64,000 bases of DNA from Gymnodinialimonas sp. 202GB13-11 (GCF_040932485.1 NZ_JBFRBH010000001.1:310001-374000), one strand, 5' to 3'. Positions 52,418 through 61,914 are shown, counted from the stretch's first letter. The notes: generated by a model from the letters alone, not told the origin. Numbers and translations: made by a program.

Positions 52418-54040
52418 CTAGTCCGCGTTCAGATATTCCCAGACGCGGCTGATCACGACCGATCCTTCGCCCACTGCACTAGCGACCCGTTTCACACTCC
52501 CCGCCCGAACATCGCCCACTGCGTATATGCCAGGGCACGAGGTAGAATAGGCGCTCGACTGCCCCACATCGGCGCCGGTCTTCACAAAGCCTTGTGGGTT
52601 CAACTCAACCAAACCGGACAGCCATTCTGTATTCGGCGCCGCACCCACCATCACAAAGACGGCGCGAGTCTTGATTTGCCAATCCTGCCCGTCACCCGTG
52701 TTGCGGATGGTGATCGCGTCGAGCTCAGCTTCGCCATGGCAGCAGGTCATTTGGGTGCGATAATGAATGGTGATGCGTGGATGAGCCTCCAGCCGATCGG
52801 TCAGGTAGCGCGACATGGAAGCGGCAAGGCTGTCGCCCCGCACCAGAACGTGTACATGTTTGGCCGTACGGCTCAGGAACATCGCTGCCTGACCGGCCGA
52901 GTTCCCGCCGCCAATGACGACCACTTCCGTATTGCGGCAGAACCGCGCTTCAACATCAGTTGCGGCGTAGTAAATGCCAGCGCTCTCAAACTCTTCGAGC
53001 CGTTCAATCGGCAGTTTGCGATACTGTACGCCGGTCGCCACAACCAAGGCGCGCGCGCAGGTTTCGGCCCCGTCATCAAGCGTGACATGAAATGTACCAT
53101 CATCCTTGCGCTGCAACTCGGCGGCTCGGCGCGGCACAGCGAAGCGTGTGCCGAACTTCATCGCCTGCACTTCGCCGCGCCAGCACAGGTCTGCGCCAGA
53201 GATACCGGTGGGAAAGCCCATGTAATTCTCAATCCGACTTGACGTTCCGGCCTGTCCGCCAATCGCAAGATCCTCGACCACCAGCGCCTTGAGGCCTTCC
53301 GATCCCGCATAAACCGCCGCTGCCACGCCCGCCGGGCCCCCGCCGACGATGAGCACATCATGGAGTTCATCTTCCTCGAAACTCAGGTCCAAGCCCATGC
53401 GCGCCGCGATCTTGCGCGGGGTTGGGTCTGCGATTACCTCGCCTTTGCCAAAAATCACCGCAGGTGCGTTCGGCGCGATGGAGCAGGCATGGGCGACCGC
53501 TTCGGCTTCCGCCTCATCCAGTGTCAGGGACCGTACGGGGATGCGATTGCGCCCGGCAAAGGCGGCGATCCGGCGAATGTTGCGATCCACTTCTGCGCCG
53601 ATCAAAGTCAGGGCTGAGGCTTCGCGCTCCAACTGCCCCCGTCTGCGGGCTGCGAAGACCGATATGATGATGTCCGACATCTCAGGGATGCGCGACATGA
53701 GGTCGAGCATGGTATGCCGTTCAACACATAGCAGTGTTGTGTCCTGGACCGCCCGCAACGCCATGGAATAGGCCCCGCCATGCAGGAACGCGATGTCACC
53801 CGCAAACTGCGTCGGACCGAGCGTCGCGCCATCTCCGTAACGCCCGCCGGTGGCGGGATCGACCGCCTCCATTTCGCCCGCCAGAAGGTAGCAAAACTCA
53901 TCCACAAGATCGCCTGCGTGGTGCAGAACTTCGCCAGCCTTAAGCGTGCGCTCAGAGCCGACCTTGCGCATCGCGGCGACATGGGCCTCCTCCAGGGGCG
54001 TGCGCACCATGGTCCGCAGATCAGCCGCAAGCGTTTCCAT
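52418..54040 (-). CDS. cNMP-binding / thioredoxin-like / thioredoxin reductase-like fusion without redox cysteines
   Basis: 540 residues in three modules: a cyclic-nucleotide-binding fold (about 20-135: 'LKAGEVLHHAGDLVDEFCYLLAGEMEAV', 'FAGDIAFLHGGAYSMALRAV'), a small thioredoxin/glutaredoxin-like segment (140-220), and a flavoprotein (228-540) with 'VLIVGGGPAGVAAAVYAGSEG', 'IGGQAGTSSRIENYMGFPTG' and 'VVIGGGNSAGQAAMFL'. At the position of the CATC redox pair of thioredoxin reductase the sequence reads AATD (359-362), so dithiol transfer to thioredoxin is impossible by the usual route. Follows ycjF by 3 bases. Likely uses NAD(P)H and another acceptor. Confidence 0.82.
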   Translation of the reverse strand: METLAADLRTMVRTPLEEAHVAAMRKVGSERTLKAGEVLHHAGDLVDEFCYLLAGEMEAVDPATGGRYGDGATLGPTQFAGDIAFLHGGAYSMALRAVQDTTLLCVERHTMLDLMSRIPEMSDIIISVFAARRRGQLEREASALTLIGAEVDRNIRRIAAFAGRNRIPVRSLTLDEAEAEAVAHACSIAPNAPAVIFGKGEVIADPTPRKIAARMGLDLSFEEDELHDVLIVGGGPAGVAAAVYAGSEGLKALVVEDLAIGGQAGTSSRIENYMGFPTGISGADLCWRGEVQAMKFGTRFAVPRRAAELQRKDDGTFHVTLDDGAETCARALVVATGVQYRKLPIERLEEFESAGIYYAATDVEARFCRNTEVVVIGGGNSAGQAAMFLSRTAKHVHVLVRGDSLAASMSRYLTDRLEAHPRITIHYRTQMTCCHGEAELDAITIRNTGDGQDWQIKTRAVFVMVGAAPNTEWLSGLVELNPQGFVKTGADVGQSSAYSTSCPGIYAVGDVRAGSVKRVASAVGEGSVVISRVWEYLNAD

Positions 54041-54043
54041 CGC

Positions 54044-55048
54044 TTATCCTTCCCGTCCGTTGAACAGGCCCGTCAGGGCGCGTTTGATCAAACCGGTCAC
54101 ACTTGGCCTGCGCCCGGTGCCGAAGGGCAGGGGGCGACAGACTTCCATCGCGGCCACGCCAACGCGCGCGGTCAGCGCGCCGTTGACCAAGCCTTCGCCA
54201 AAGCGGCGCGATAGCTTGGACAGGACCGAGCCGCCAACGGCAGAGCCCAACAGATCGTCCCCCACGGCAACCGCGCCTGTGGCAACAAGATGGGTCAAAA
54301 CCGCCCGAGTCAAACGCCAGGCCCCCAAAGTACCCGCCCGGCCGCCATAGATTTCTGCGATCTTTCGGATCATCCGCAGGTTGGAGGTGAGCGCTGCGAT
54401 GATGTCCGCGAAGGCCAGCGGCACCAGCGCCGTAACTGTCGCCACCTGCCGCGCCGCTGCCTCAACCTCCCGCTCGGCCATGGCGTCCAGAGGGGCCATC
54501 ACCTCCGCCTCGGCCAAGGCAAACAGGCTGGCCGGATCGAACAATTCCTCGCGCTGGCGGTCGAGCGTCTCGCGCCCCAACCGTACCTCCGCGCGTCCAG
54601 CATAAAGCGTCGAAATGCGCCGTGCCACGTCCCGTGCGGCCTTAACATCGCCAGAGGCCAACGCCGCTTCTGCCGCGCGATGCACTTTGTCGAGGCGACC
54701 AAGGCGCGAAAATGCGGCCAGCTCTCGAAGACAGATCAGCAAAAGCGCCAACACGACTGCGCCGATCAGCGCAAACGCCACCCAGCCCAAGACAGGATTC
54801 GACGCCAGCAAGCCAGTCACGAAATTCCACGCCGTGAGGGACGCCACAAACCCGATCAACGCCACAAGAGCCGACCAGAAGAACCGCGCGAGCCAAGACG
54901 GCCTGCGTGCGCCCAACGTTGCCACAACCTGCATGGCTTTGCCTTCCGGCAGCGGCATCCCCACATCCGGCACTGGGGCAGCCAGTTCAGGCCCGGCCTC
55001 CGGCGCGTCATCCAATTCGATCAGCACGGGGCCTTTTCGCTCACTCAC
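54044..55048 (-). CDS. YcjF-like membrane protein (DUF697)
   Basis: 334 residues from a GTG start (VSERKGPVLIELDD). Two membrane segments (about 65-85 and 93-115), then a long helical cytoplasmic region ending with the DUF697 domain ('VTALVPLAFADIIAALTSNLRMIRKIAEIYGG', 'AVGDDLLGSAVGGSVLSKLSRRFGEGLVNGALTARVGVAAMEV'). The family accompanies YcjX. An upstream start at 55108 would translate a hairpin repeat and is rejected. Function is unknown; YcjX/YcjF are envelope-stress-associated in enterobacteria. Confidence 0.8.
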   Translation of the reverse strand: MSERKGPVLIELDDAPEAGPELAAPVPDVGMPLPEGKAMQVVATLGARRPSWLARFFWSALVALIGFVASLTAWNFVTGLLASNPVLGWVAFALIGAVVLALLLICLRELAAFSRLGRLDKVHRAAEAALASGDVKAARDVARRISTLYAGRAEVRLGRETLDRQREELFDPASLFALAEAEVMAPLDAMAEREVEAAARQVATVTALVPLAFADIIAALTSNLRMIRKIAEIYGGRAGTLGAWRLTRAVLTHLVATGAVAVGDDLLGSAVGGSVLSKLSRRFGEGLVNGALTARVGVAAMEVCRPLPFGTGRRPSVTGLIKRALTGLFNGREG

Positions 55049-55060
55049 AGCGCGCCCCCT

Positions 55061-55108
55061 GCTTCCTGGTTTCAAAAATACCTCGGCGGTTTGGGGGCTG
55101 GCCCCCAA
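55061..55108 (-). repeat. Hairpin repeat, copy 2
   Basis: On the minus strand: TTGGGGGC, CA, GCCCCCAA (55108-55091), then 'CCGAGGTATTTTTG' and 'CCAGGAAG', matching the copy at 33803-33866 in order and in the TATTT and GGAAG tracts. Lies between ycjX and ycjF and probably acts on the transcript. If translated it would add 20 residues to the N-terminus of YcjF. Confidence 0.65.
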
Positions 55109-55132
55109 GATGCAGGCTGGAAAACGGCTTTG

Positions 55133-56554
55133 TCATCGCAACTTGTCCCCGATCAGAAACTCCGCTGCACGGTCCAGCCGGATATGGGGCGGCCCTTCCC
55201 CGGCCCTCAGCGAAAGCGGCGCGGGCGCAAATTTCATCACCCCATATTCCGCATCCAGCCACGCCTCTGCACCCTCGCGCGCCGGGGCCAGCAACACCTG
55301 CGGATCCGCCGGCAAATCGCCGGGATGCATGGCCGCCTGTTTGCCACCTTCCAGCAATGCGCCGCGTACCACGCCCAGATCCGCGCCATTCACGCGCCGG
55401 GTCTCTTCCACCGTAGCGCGCAGGGCCGCAATCGCCATCGCACCGGTCTCTGCACCCGAGAAATCCGCCTTACGCCGGGCGTCCGACACCAACGCCTCCA
55501 TGATGCTCTGCAGCTTTCCGTGCTGGTCATGATGCAGATGGTCCGCCTTCGTCGCCGCAAACAGGATCCTGTCCACCCGCTTGCCGAGGATCGAGGTCAG
55601 GAACGTATTCCGCCCGGGCCGGAAGCTGCCCAGAATACCGCTTAGCGCCTGCCGCAAATCCTCCACCGCGCGCGGCCCATTGTGGATCGCGCCAAGGGCG
55701 TCGACCAACACGACCTGCCTGTCGATCCGCGAGAAATGCGCCCGGAAGAAGGGCTTCACGACCTGCGACTTATACGCCTCGAACCGCCGCGCGAACTCCC
55801 GCGCCAATGATCCGCGTGGCGACGCTCCCGGCGGCAGCGGCGCAAAGGTCAGCGCAGGCGAGCCTTCCAGATCACCGGGCAACAGGAAACGCCCCGGCGT
55901 GCAATCCGAATAGCCTGCCATCCGCGCCGCGTTCAGATACCCCGTCCATCCATCCGCCAAGGCCTTCGCCGCGCTCTCATCCAGCTTGGCGGTCGCATCC
56001 AGCCCTTCAAGCTGCGCCACGAACCCAGCACCCTCTGCGCGAGCCTGTGCCTTTGCCAATGCCTCGGCCGACCACCCGGCGAAACCCATGTCCAGCAGGG
56101 CCAGATCCAGCAGCCATTCGCCGGGATAGTCCACGATATCCAGATGCACCGTCCGTGGGCCGGAGAACCCCGATAACAAGCCCTTCGGCCTGACCCGCAG
56201 GGACAGGCGCAACTCACTGACCGAGCGCGTGCTTTCCGGCCAGAACGGCTCCGGCCCCGTCATCGCTGCTAGATGGCTCTCAAACTCGAACCTCGGCACA
56301 GTATCGTCGGGTTGCGGTTGCAGGAACGCGGCCTCGATCCGGCCACCTGCTGCTGCCTCAAGCCCCGCCATCCGGCCTCGGTCCATCAGGTTCGCGACAA
56401 GCGAGGTGATAAACACCGTCTTGCCCGACCGTGCGAGGCCGGTGACGCCCAAGCGGATCACCGGCTCAAACAACATCTCCGAGACACCGTCAGTCACGGT
56501 CTCGATCCCCCGGCCCAGGGTGTCTGCAATGGCTCCGATCACCAAGGGGGGCAT
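55133..56554 (-). CDS. YcjX-like P-loop ATPase/GTPase (DUF463)
   Basis: 473 residues. Walker A 'LGVTGLARSGKTVFITSLVANL', then 'FPRFEFESHLAAM'-like linker, 'HLDIVDYPGEWLLDLALL' (Walker B with the DYPGEW signature), and 'LFAATKADHLHHDQHGKLQSIMEAL' (NKxD-like TKAD). These mark the YcjX family. Upstream of ycjF (84-base gap with the hairpin repeat). ATG at 56554 overlaps a GAGAGG; a TTG at 56578 is an alternative. Divergent from truA. Confidence 0.82.
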   Translation of the reverse strand: MPPLVIGAIADTLGRGIETVTDGVSEMLFEPVIRLGVTGLARSGKTVFITSLVANLMDRGRMAGLEAAAGGRIEAAFLQPQPDDTVPRFEFESHLAAMTGPEPFWPESTRSVSELRLSLRVRPKGLLSGFSGPRTVHLDIVDYPGEWLLDLALLDMGFAGWSAEALAKAQARAEGAGFVAQLEGLDATAKLDESAAKALADGWTGYLNAARMAGYSDCTPGRFLLPGDLEGSPALTFAPLPPGASPRGSLAREFARRFEAYKSQVVKPFFRAHFSRIDRQVVLVDALGAIHNGPRAVEDLRQALSGILGSFRPGRNTFLTSILGKRVDRILFAATKADHLHHDQHGKLQSIMEALVSDARRKADFSGAETGAMAIAALRATVEETRRVNGADLGVVRGALLEGGKQAAMHPGDLPADPQVLLAPAREGAEAWLDAEYGVMKFAPAPLSLRAGEGPPHIRLDRAAEFLIGDKLR

Positions 56555-56648
56555 CCTCTCGCGCTTGTGACCCCACAAGGATAGTCATTCGCTTCAAAGG
56601 TTTCGAGGGGCGATGGACGGGGAAGATCAACTGGGGTAGCCCCGTGCC

Positions 56649-57452
56649 ATGCCCCGCTACGCCTTCCGCATAGAATATGACGGCCGCCCCTTCGCGGGCT
56701 GGCAGCGTCAGGCCAATGTGCCAAGCGTCCAGCAGACGCTGGAAGAGGCGTTGGCCAAGCTGCAATCGGTTGAGCCTCGCACAACGACCGCTGGCCGCAC
56801 CGATGCCGGGGTTCACGCCACGGGGCAGGTGGCTTCGGTTGATCTGGAAAAGCCGTGGGATCCTTTCCGTCTGGCCGAGGCGCTGAACTGGCACCTCAAG
56901 CCTGCGCCGGTTGCGATCACCGCCTGCACTGAGGTGCCAGAGGATTTCAGTGCGCGTTTCTCGGCCCTGTCACGCAGCTACACGTACCGCTTAGTCTGCC
57001 GCCGCGCGCCGGTTGTCCATGACGCGGGCTTCGTTTGGCAAGTGCGCGGCGATCTGGATGTCGCGGCCATGGCCGAGGGCGCGCGCCATCTGATCGGCAA
57101 GCATGACTTCACCACCTTCCGCGCGGTTCATTGTCAGGCGCAATCCCCGGTCAAAACACTCGACACGATCGAGGTGGAAGAGGCCCCGGCCCTGGGCGGC
57201 GGGCGCGAAATCCGCTTCCACCTTAAGGCGCGCTCTTTCCTGCACAATCAGGTCCGCTCCATCGTCGGCACGCTCGAACGGGTCGGTGCCGGTTCGTGGG
57301 AGCCGGACGATGTCCGCACAGCGCTTGAAGCTGTCGACCGCGCCGCCTGCGGCCCCGTCGCCCCGCCCGATGGCCTTTACATGACCGCTGTTGGCTATAC
57401 CGATGATCCGTTTCAATCCGGCTGGCGCGAAACGCAAGTGGAGGCCCCGTGA
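56649..57452 (+). CDS. truA: tRNA pseudouridine(38-40) synthase
   Basis: 267 residues, the standard length. Catalytic Asp52 in '[14 protein letters not shown]', N-terminal '[19 protein letters not shown]', and '[19 protein letters not shown]' near the C-terminus. It isomerises uridines 38-40 in the anticodon arm. Start four bases after a purine-poor leader; first gene of a run that continues with the SelD fusion through a TGATG junction. Confidence 0.92.
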   Translation: MPRYAFRIEYDGRPFAGWQRQANVPSVQQTLEEALAKLQSVEPRTTTAGRTDAGVHATGQVASVDLEKPWDPFRLAEALNWHLKPAPVAITACTEVPEDFSARFSALSRSYTYRLVCRRAPVVHDAGFVWQVRGDLDVAAMAEGARHLIGKHDFTTFRAVHCQAQSPVKTLDTIEVEEAPALGGGREIRFHLKARSFLHNQVRSIVGTLERVGAGSWEPDDVRTALEAVDRAACGPVAPPDGLYMTAVGYTDDPFQSGWRETQVEAP

Positions 57453-59575
57453 TGGAGCAACAAGTTCCTATCGTGAAAGATCTGGTCTTCGTCGGCGGCG
57501 GTCACACCCATGCGCTCGTGTTGCGCAAATGGGGCATGAAACCGGTGCCGGGCGTCCGCGTCACCCTCATCAACCCTGGCGCTACCGCGCCTTATTCCGG
57601 CATGCTGCCCGGCCATATCGCAGGCCATTACACGCGCGACGAGTTGGACATTGATCTCGTCCGCCTCGCCCGTTTCGCGGGCGCGCGTCTGATTGTGGAT
57701 CGCGCCGTTGCATTGGACCCCGAGGCCAAGATCGTGCGCCTCGGGTCCGGGCGAGAGGTGCGCTATGACCTCGTCTCTCTCGACGTCGGGATCACCGCCG
57801 AAATGCCTGTTCTGCCTGGCTTTGCCGAACATGGCGTTCCGGCCAAACCCCTCGGGCGCTTTGCGGACATCTGGGCCGAGCGCTGCGCAGGCAAAGGCCC
57901 GATCCGCATCGCGATCCTTGGCGGCGGTGTCGCCGGCTGCGAAGTGGCCATGGCCGCTGTCCACCGCATGAATGGCCTGAACCGAGAGGTCAGCGTTTCC
58001 GTCATCGACCGGGGCAAGGTGCTCTCGAGCGTGGTTCCCGCTGCCCGCACCCGCCTGATGGGCGCGCTCATTGAACATGGCGTAGATGTCATCGAGAACG
58101 CCGTCCCCGCCTCTGTTGAGGCTGACGCCGTGGTGCTGGAAGATGGCCGCCACATCCCCTCCGACCTGACCATCGGCACCGCCGGAGCCACGCCGCAGGC
58201 TTGGGTGGCCGAGACGGGCCTGCCGTGCCGCGATGGATTTCTGGAGGTGGACAAATACCTCCGCTCAACCGCCGACAAAACCATCTACGCCGCAGGTGAT
58301 TGCGCCCATATCGTCCACGATCCGCGCCCTAAGGCGGGCGTCTACGCTGTGCGCGCCGCACCGATCCTGACGCACAACCTGCGTGCTGATCTGACCGGAT
58401 CACAGCGCAAGCCGTTCCACCCTCAGAAGGATTTCCTCAAGCTCATCTCGATGGGCGACAAGGTTGCCGTGGCTGAGAAAGCGGGCCTCGCCCGTGCCGG
58501 TCGCCCCCTCTGGCGCTGGAAGAACAGCATCGACCAGAAGTTTATGGACCAGTTCCGCCATCTGCCTGAAATGCCTGCGCCTGCCGTGCCGAAGGACGCG
58601 GCCAAAGGCGTCGCGGCTGAGCTGTCAGGCCCGGCCCCCTGCGGTGGCTGCGGCGCGAAACTGGGCGCACTGGCGCTTGATGGCGTCCTTGGTGGAGCCC
58701 CCGGCGATGACGCCGCCGTCCTGACCATCGGTGGCACGCGCCAGGTCCTCAGTCACGACCACTTGCGTGCCATTGCCCTCGACCCCGTCCTCGTCGCCCG
58801 CGTCGCCGCCATCCACGCGCTTGGCGACATCTGGGCCATGGGCGCGACACCGCAAGCCGCACTCGCCCAAGTTATCCTGCCCCGCGCCACGGCCCGGCTT
58901 CAGGGTCGCGCCTTGGATGAAGTCATGGACGCCGCCCGCGCGGTGTTTGAGGAAGCTGGAGCCGAGATCATTGGCGGCCATTCCACCGAAGGCGCGGAGC
59001 TGACGGTCGGCTTCACCGTCACCGGCCTGCTCGACCGTGACCCCATCACGCTGTCCGGCGCGAAACCCGGCGATGCCCTGATCCTCACCAAACCGCTTGG
59101 AACTGGCGTGATCCTTGCTGCTGAGATGCAGGGCAAGGCGCCCGGTGAAGACGTGTTGACCTGCTGGAAGGCCATGCAACAGCCCTCCGCTGACGCCGCC
59201 AAAGCCCTCACCCCCCACTCCCATGCCATGACCGACGTCACCGGCTTCGGTCTTTCGGGCCACCTGCAAAACATCTGCACCGCCTCCAATGTCGGTGCTG
59301 AGATCGACCTCAACGCCCTGCCGCTGCTGCCTGGAGCCGAGGCCCTCGCCGCCCAAGGTATCCGCTCCTCCCTCTATCCGCAGAACTTGGCGGCGGCCCC
59401 CGTCAACGCGGCCACCGGCGCCCGCGCCGAGCTGCTGCACGACCCGCAAACCGCGGGCGGTCTGCTCGCCGCCGTGCCCGCCAAAACCGCCACCGACCTG
59501 CCCGGCACGATCATCGGCACCATCACCGAAACGCCCGGCCTCACGGCCACTGGACACGGCGCGCAACAGGCTTAG
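57452..59575 (+). CDS. selD: Fusion of NADH-dehydrogenase-type flavoprotein and selenide, water dikinase
   Basis: 707 residues. The first ~350 are a pyridine-nucleotide-disulfide-type flavoprotein ('LVFVGGGHTHALVLRKWGM', 'GVRVTLINPGATAPYSGMLPG', 'AILGGGVAGCEVAMAAV', 'IYAAGDCAHI'). From about 390 it is SelD: Cys397-Gly-Gly-Cys400-Gly-Ala-Lys403, 'PGDDAAVLTIGG', 'DIWAMGATPQAALAQVILP', 'GGHSTEGAELTVGFTVTG'. Cysteine, not selenocysteine, at the active site. Makes selenophosphate for MnmH. The flavoprotein half may reduce a selenium precursor; this fusion is known in some bacteria. TGATG overlap with truA. Confidence 0.9.
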   Translation: MEQQVPIVKDLVFVGGGHTHALVLRKWGMKPVPGVRVTLINPGATAPYSGMLPGHIAGHYTRDELDIDLVRLARFAGARLIVDRAVALDPEAKIVRLGSGREVRYDLVSLDVGITAEMPVLPGFAEHGVPAKPLGRFADIWAERCAGKGPIRIAILGGGVAGCEVAMAAVHRMNGLNREVSVSVIDRGKVLSSVVPAARTRLMGALIEHGVDVIENAVPASVEADAVVLEDGRHIPSDLTIGTAGATPQAWVAETGLPCRDGFLEVDKYLRSTADKTIYAAGDCAHIVHDPRPKAGVYAVRAAPILTHNLRADLTGSQRKPFHPQKDFLKLISMGDKVAVAEKAGLARAGRPLWRWKNSIDQKFMDQFRHLPEMPAPAVPKDAAKGVAAELSGPAPCGGCGAKLGALALDGVLGGAPGDDAAVLTIGGTRQVLSHDHLRAIALDPVLVARVAAIHALGDIWAMGATPQAALAQVILPRATARLQGRALDEVMDAARAVFEEAGAEIIGGHSTEGAELTVGFTVTGLLDRDPITLSGAKPGDALILTKPLGTGVILAAEMQGKAPGEDVLTCWKAMQQPSADAAKALTPHSHAMTDVTGFGLSGHLQNICTASNVGAEIDLNALPLLPGAEALAAQGIRSSLYPQNLAAAPVNAATGARAELLHDPQTAGGLLAAVPAKTATDLPGTIIGTITETPGLTATGHGAQQA

Positions 59576-59616
59576 TCTCCGCCTCAACAAACCCTTCCAA
59601 AAAAGGCGCGCGCATC

Positions 59617-61914
59617 ATGTCGAAATTCGGCTCCAGCCAATCCGTCACTCGTGTCGAAGATCAGCGCTTCCTCACCGGCGCAGGCCGCTACACTGATGAT
59701 ATCGCGCCGGAAAACGCGCTCCACGCCTTTGTCCTGCGCTCGCCCGTGGCCCATGCGACCTTCACGCTCGACACCGAAGACGCCCGCCAAGCCCCCGGCG
59801 TCCACGCCGTTATCACCGCTGAAGACCTCGCCACCGCCGGTCTTGAGAACAAGATGCGCGCCCATGTCATCAAGAACCGCGACGGCGAGCGCGGCGATGC
59901 CTCCCCCCGGACGATCCTTGCCGAAGGCCGGGTGCGGTTCGTGGGCGATGCCGTGGCCTTCATCGTGGCCGAAACGCTGGCCCAAGCCAAAGACGCGGCT
60001 GAGCTGATCGAGCTCGACTTCGACGACCTGCCCGTCAAACTCGACCTCGCCCCCGGCGGCCCCGTCATTCACGAAACGGCCCCCGACAACATCGTTTATG
60101 ATTTTCACCTCGGGGATGAGGCCGCAACCGACGCCGCGCTTGCCCAAGCCAACCGCACCGTCACCCTCACAACCTACGATAACCGCATCATCGTCAATTC
60201 GATGGAGCCGCGCAGCGCCTTCGCCGAAACCGAAGGCGACAAGCTCCACGTCGCGGTCACCGGCCAAGGCGTCTGGGGCACCAAGAATGACCTCATCAAA
60301 TGGTTTGGCCTGTCTGACACCCAAGTGCGCGTGACGAACCCCGACATCGGTGGCGGGTTCGGCATGAAGGCGATGGAGTATCCGGAATACCGCCTTGTGG
60401 CGCTCGCTGCCCGCCAAACGGGCCACCCCGTCCGCTGGATCGGCGAACGCACGGAATCCATGCTGTCGGACAATGCGGGCCGCGACCTGAACGTCACCTG
60501 CACGCTTGGCTTCGATGCGAACAACAAGATCACCGCCTACAAGGTCGACAGCCTGTCGAACATGGGCGCTTACAACTCGGAATTCGCCCAAGCCATCCAA
60601 TCGAACCTCTTTGCTCGCGTCCTTTGCGGCCCCTACGACATCCAAACCATGTACTTCCGCAATCGCGGCATCTTCACCAACACCACGCAAGTCGATGCCT
60701 ATCGCGGGGCAGGGCGGCCCGAGGCGATCTATGCCCTTGAACGCGTGATGGACTTCGCCGCACGGGAACTTGGCGTCGACCCACTCGACCTGCGCCGCAC
60801 GAACTTCATCGCTGACGAGGCCTTCCCCTACAAGACGGCCACAGATGAGCTTTACGATGTTGGCGAATTCAACCGCGTCCTGACCCGCGCGGCGACTGAG
60901 GGCGACGTCGCAGGCTTCGCCGCCCGCCGCGCCACGTCTGAGGCAAACGGCAAATATCGCGGCCTTGGCGTCGCCTACTACATCGAAAGCATCCTCGGCG
61001 ACCCCTCCGAGACCGCAAAGATCGAACTGCACGACGGCGGCGCGCGCCTTTACGTCGGCACCCAATCGAACGGGCAGGGACATGAGACCGTCTACCGCCA
61101 GATCCTGCATGACCAGACCGGCCTGCCGTTTGACCAGATCGAGGTCGTCCAAGGCGACAGCGACCTGATCGCCAAAGGCGGTGGCACCGGCGGATCACGC
61201 TCTGTCACAACGCAGGGAGTGGCGATGCGCAAGACGGCGGATGTGCTAATCTCTAACCTGACGGCGTTCTTGGATAAGAATATGGACACCACCGACATGA
61301 CATTCGACGCAGAGGAGGGCGTGTTCCGCGCCCCGGGCTCGAATGTCGTCGTCACCTTGCTGGAGGCCGCTGAAAAGGCGCATCAGGCGGGCGAAGGCCA
61401 CCTTGCCACGTCCGAGGAAACCACCAAGCTGCCCGGACGCTCCTTCCCCAACGGCTGCCATATCGCCGAGGTCGAGATTGACGCCGACACCGGCGAGACC
61501 CGCGTCGACCGCTACACCGTCGTCGATGATTTGGGCGTGCTGATGAACCCGATGCTTGCCGAAGGGCAGGTGCACGGCGGCGTCGTGCAAGGCATCGGAC
61601 AGGCGATCACTGAACAGGTGGTCTATGACGAAGACGGCCAGCTTCTGACCGCCACCTTCATGGACTACGGCATGCCGCGAGCCGATGACGTGCCCTATGT
61701 CGCCTTCTACACCGAGGAAATCCCCTCCACCGCCAATCCGCTTGGCATGAAGGGCTGTGGCGAGGCCGGGACGGTTGGCGCGCTTGGCGCTGTCGCCAAC
61801 GCTGTGCAAGACGCACTCTGGCCGCTCGGCCTGCGGCAGGTGGACATGCCGTTCACGCCATCGCGCGTGTGGCACATGTTGCAGGAGGCGAAGGGCCAAG
61901 TTGCGGCTGAGTGA
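59617..61914 (+). CDS. Xanthine-dehydrogenase-family molybdopterin hydroxylase, CoxL form II-like, orphan large subunit
   Basis: 765 residues. 'SVTRVEDQRFLTGAGRYTDD' start, 'GGGFGMKAMEYPEY' and the active-site loop AYRGAGR (361-367), which is form II; true CO dehydrogenase has AYxCSFR. Catalytic Glu716 in 'MKGCGEAGTVGAL'. The FAD (coxM) and 2Fe-2S (coxS) subunit genes expected beside it are absent on both sides, so partners must be encoded elsewhere. The substrate is unknown and probably not CO. 41 bases after selD. Confidence 0.85.
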   Translation: MSKFGSSQSVTRVEDQRFLTGAGRYTDDIAPENALHAFVLRSPVAHATFTLDTEDARQAPGVHAVITAEDLATAGLENKMRAHVIKNRDGERGDASPRTILAEGRVRFVGDAVAFIVAETLAQAKDAAELIELDFDDLPVKLDLAPGGPVIHETAPDNIVYDFHLGDEAATDAALAQANRTVTLTTYDNRIIVNSMEPRSAFAETEGDKLHVAVTGQGVWGTKNDLIKWFGLSDTQVRVTNPDIGGGFGMKAMEYPEYRLVALAARQTGHPVRWIGERTESMLSDNAGRDLNVTCTLGFDANNKITAYKVDSLSNMGAYNSEFAQAIQSNLFARVLCGPYDIQTMYFRNRGIFTNTTQVDAYRGAGRPEAIYALERVMDFAARELGVDPLDLRRTNFIADEAFPYKTATDELYDVGEFNRVLTRAATEGDVAGFAARRATSEANGKYRGLGVAYYIESILGDPSETAKIELHDGGARLYVGTQSNGQGHETVYRQILHDQTGLPFDQIEVVQGDSDLIAKGGGTGGSRSVTTQGVAMRKTADVLISNLTAFLDKNMDTTDMTFDAEEGVFRAPGSNVVVTLLEAAEKAHQAGEGHLATSEETTKLPGRSFPNGCHIAEVEIDADTGETRVDRYTVVDDLGVLMNPMLAEGQVHGGVVQGIGQAITEQVVYDEDGQLLTATFMDYGMPRADDVPYVAFYTEEIPSTANPLGMKGCGEAGTVGALGAVANAVQDALWPLGLRQVDMPFTPSRVWHMLQEAKGQVAAE

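Noticed and set aside
55049-55108. N-terminal extension of YcjF
   Set aside because: This segment is the hairpin repeat; the GTG at 55048 is a better start.
54290-55645. Plus-strand 451-residue ORF opposite ycjF/ycjX
   Set aside because: Arg/Gln/His-rich shadow across two real genes.
59617-61914. Carbon monoxide dehydrogenase large subunit
   Set aside because: Active-site loop is AYRGAGR (form II), and coxS and coxM are missing.
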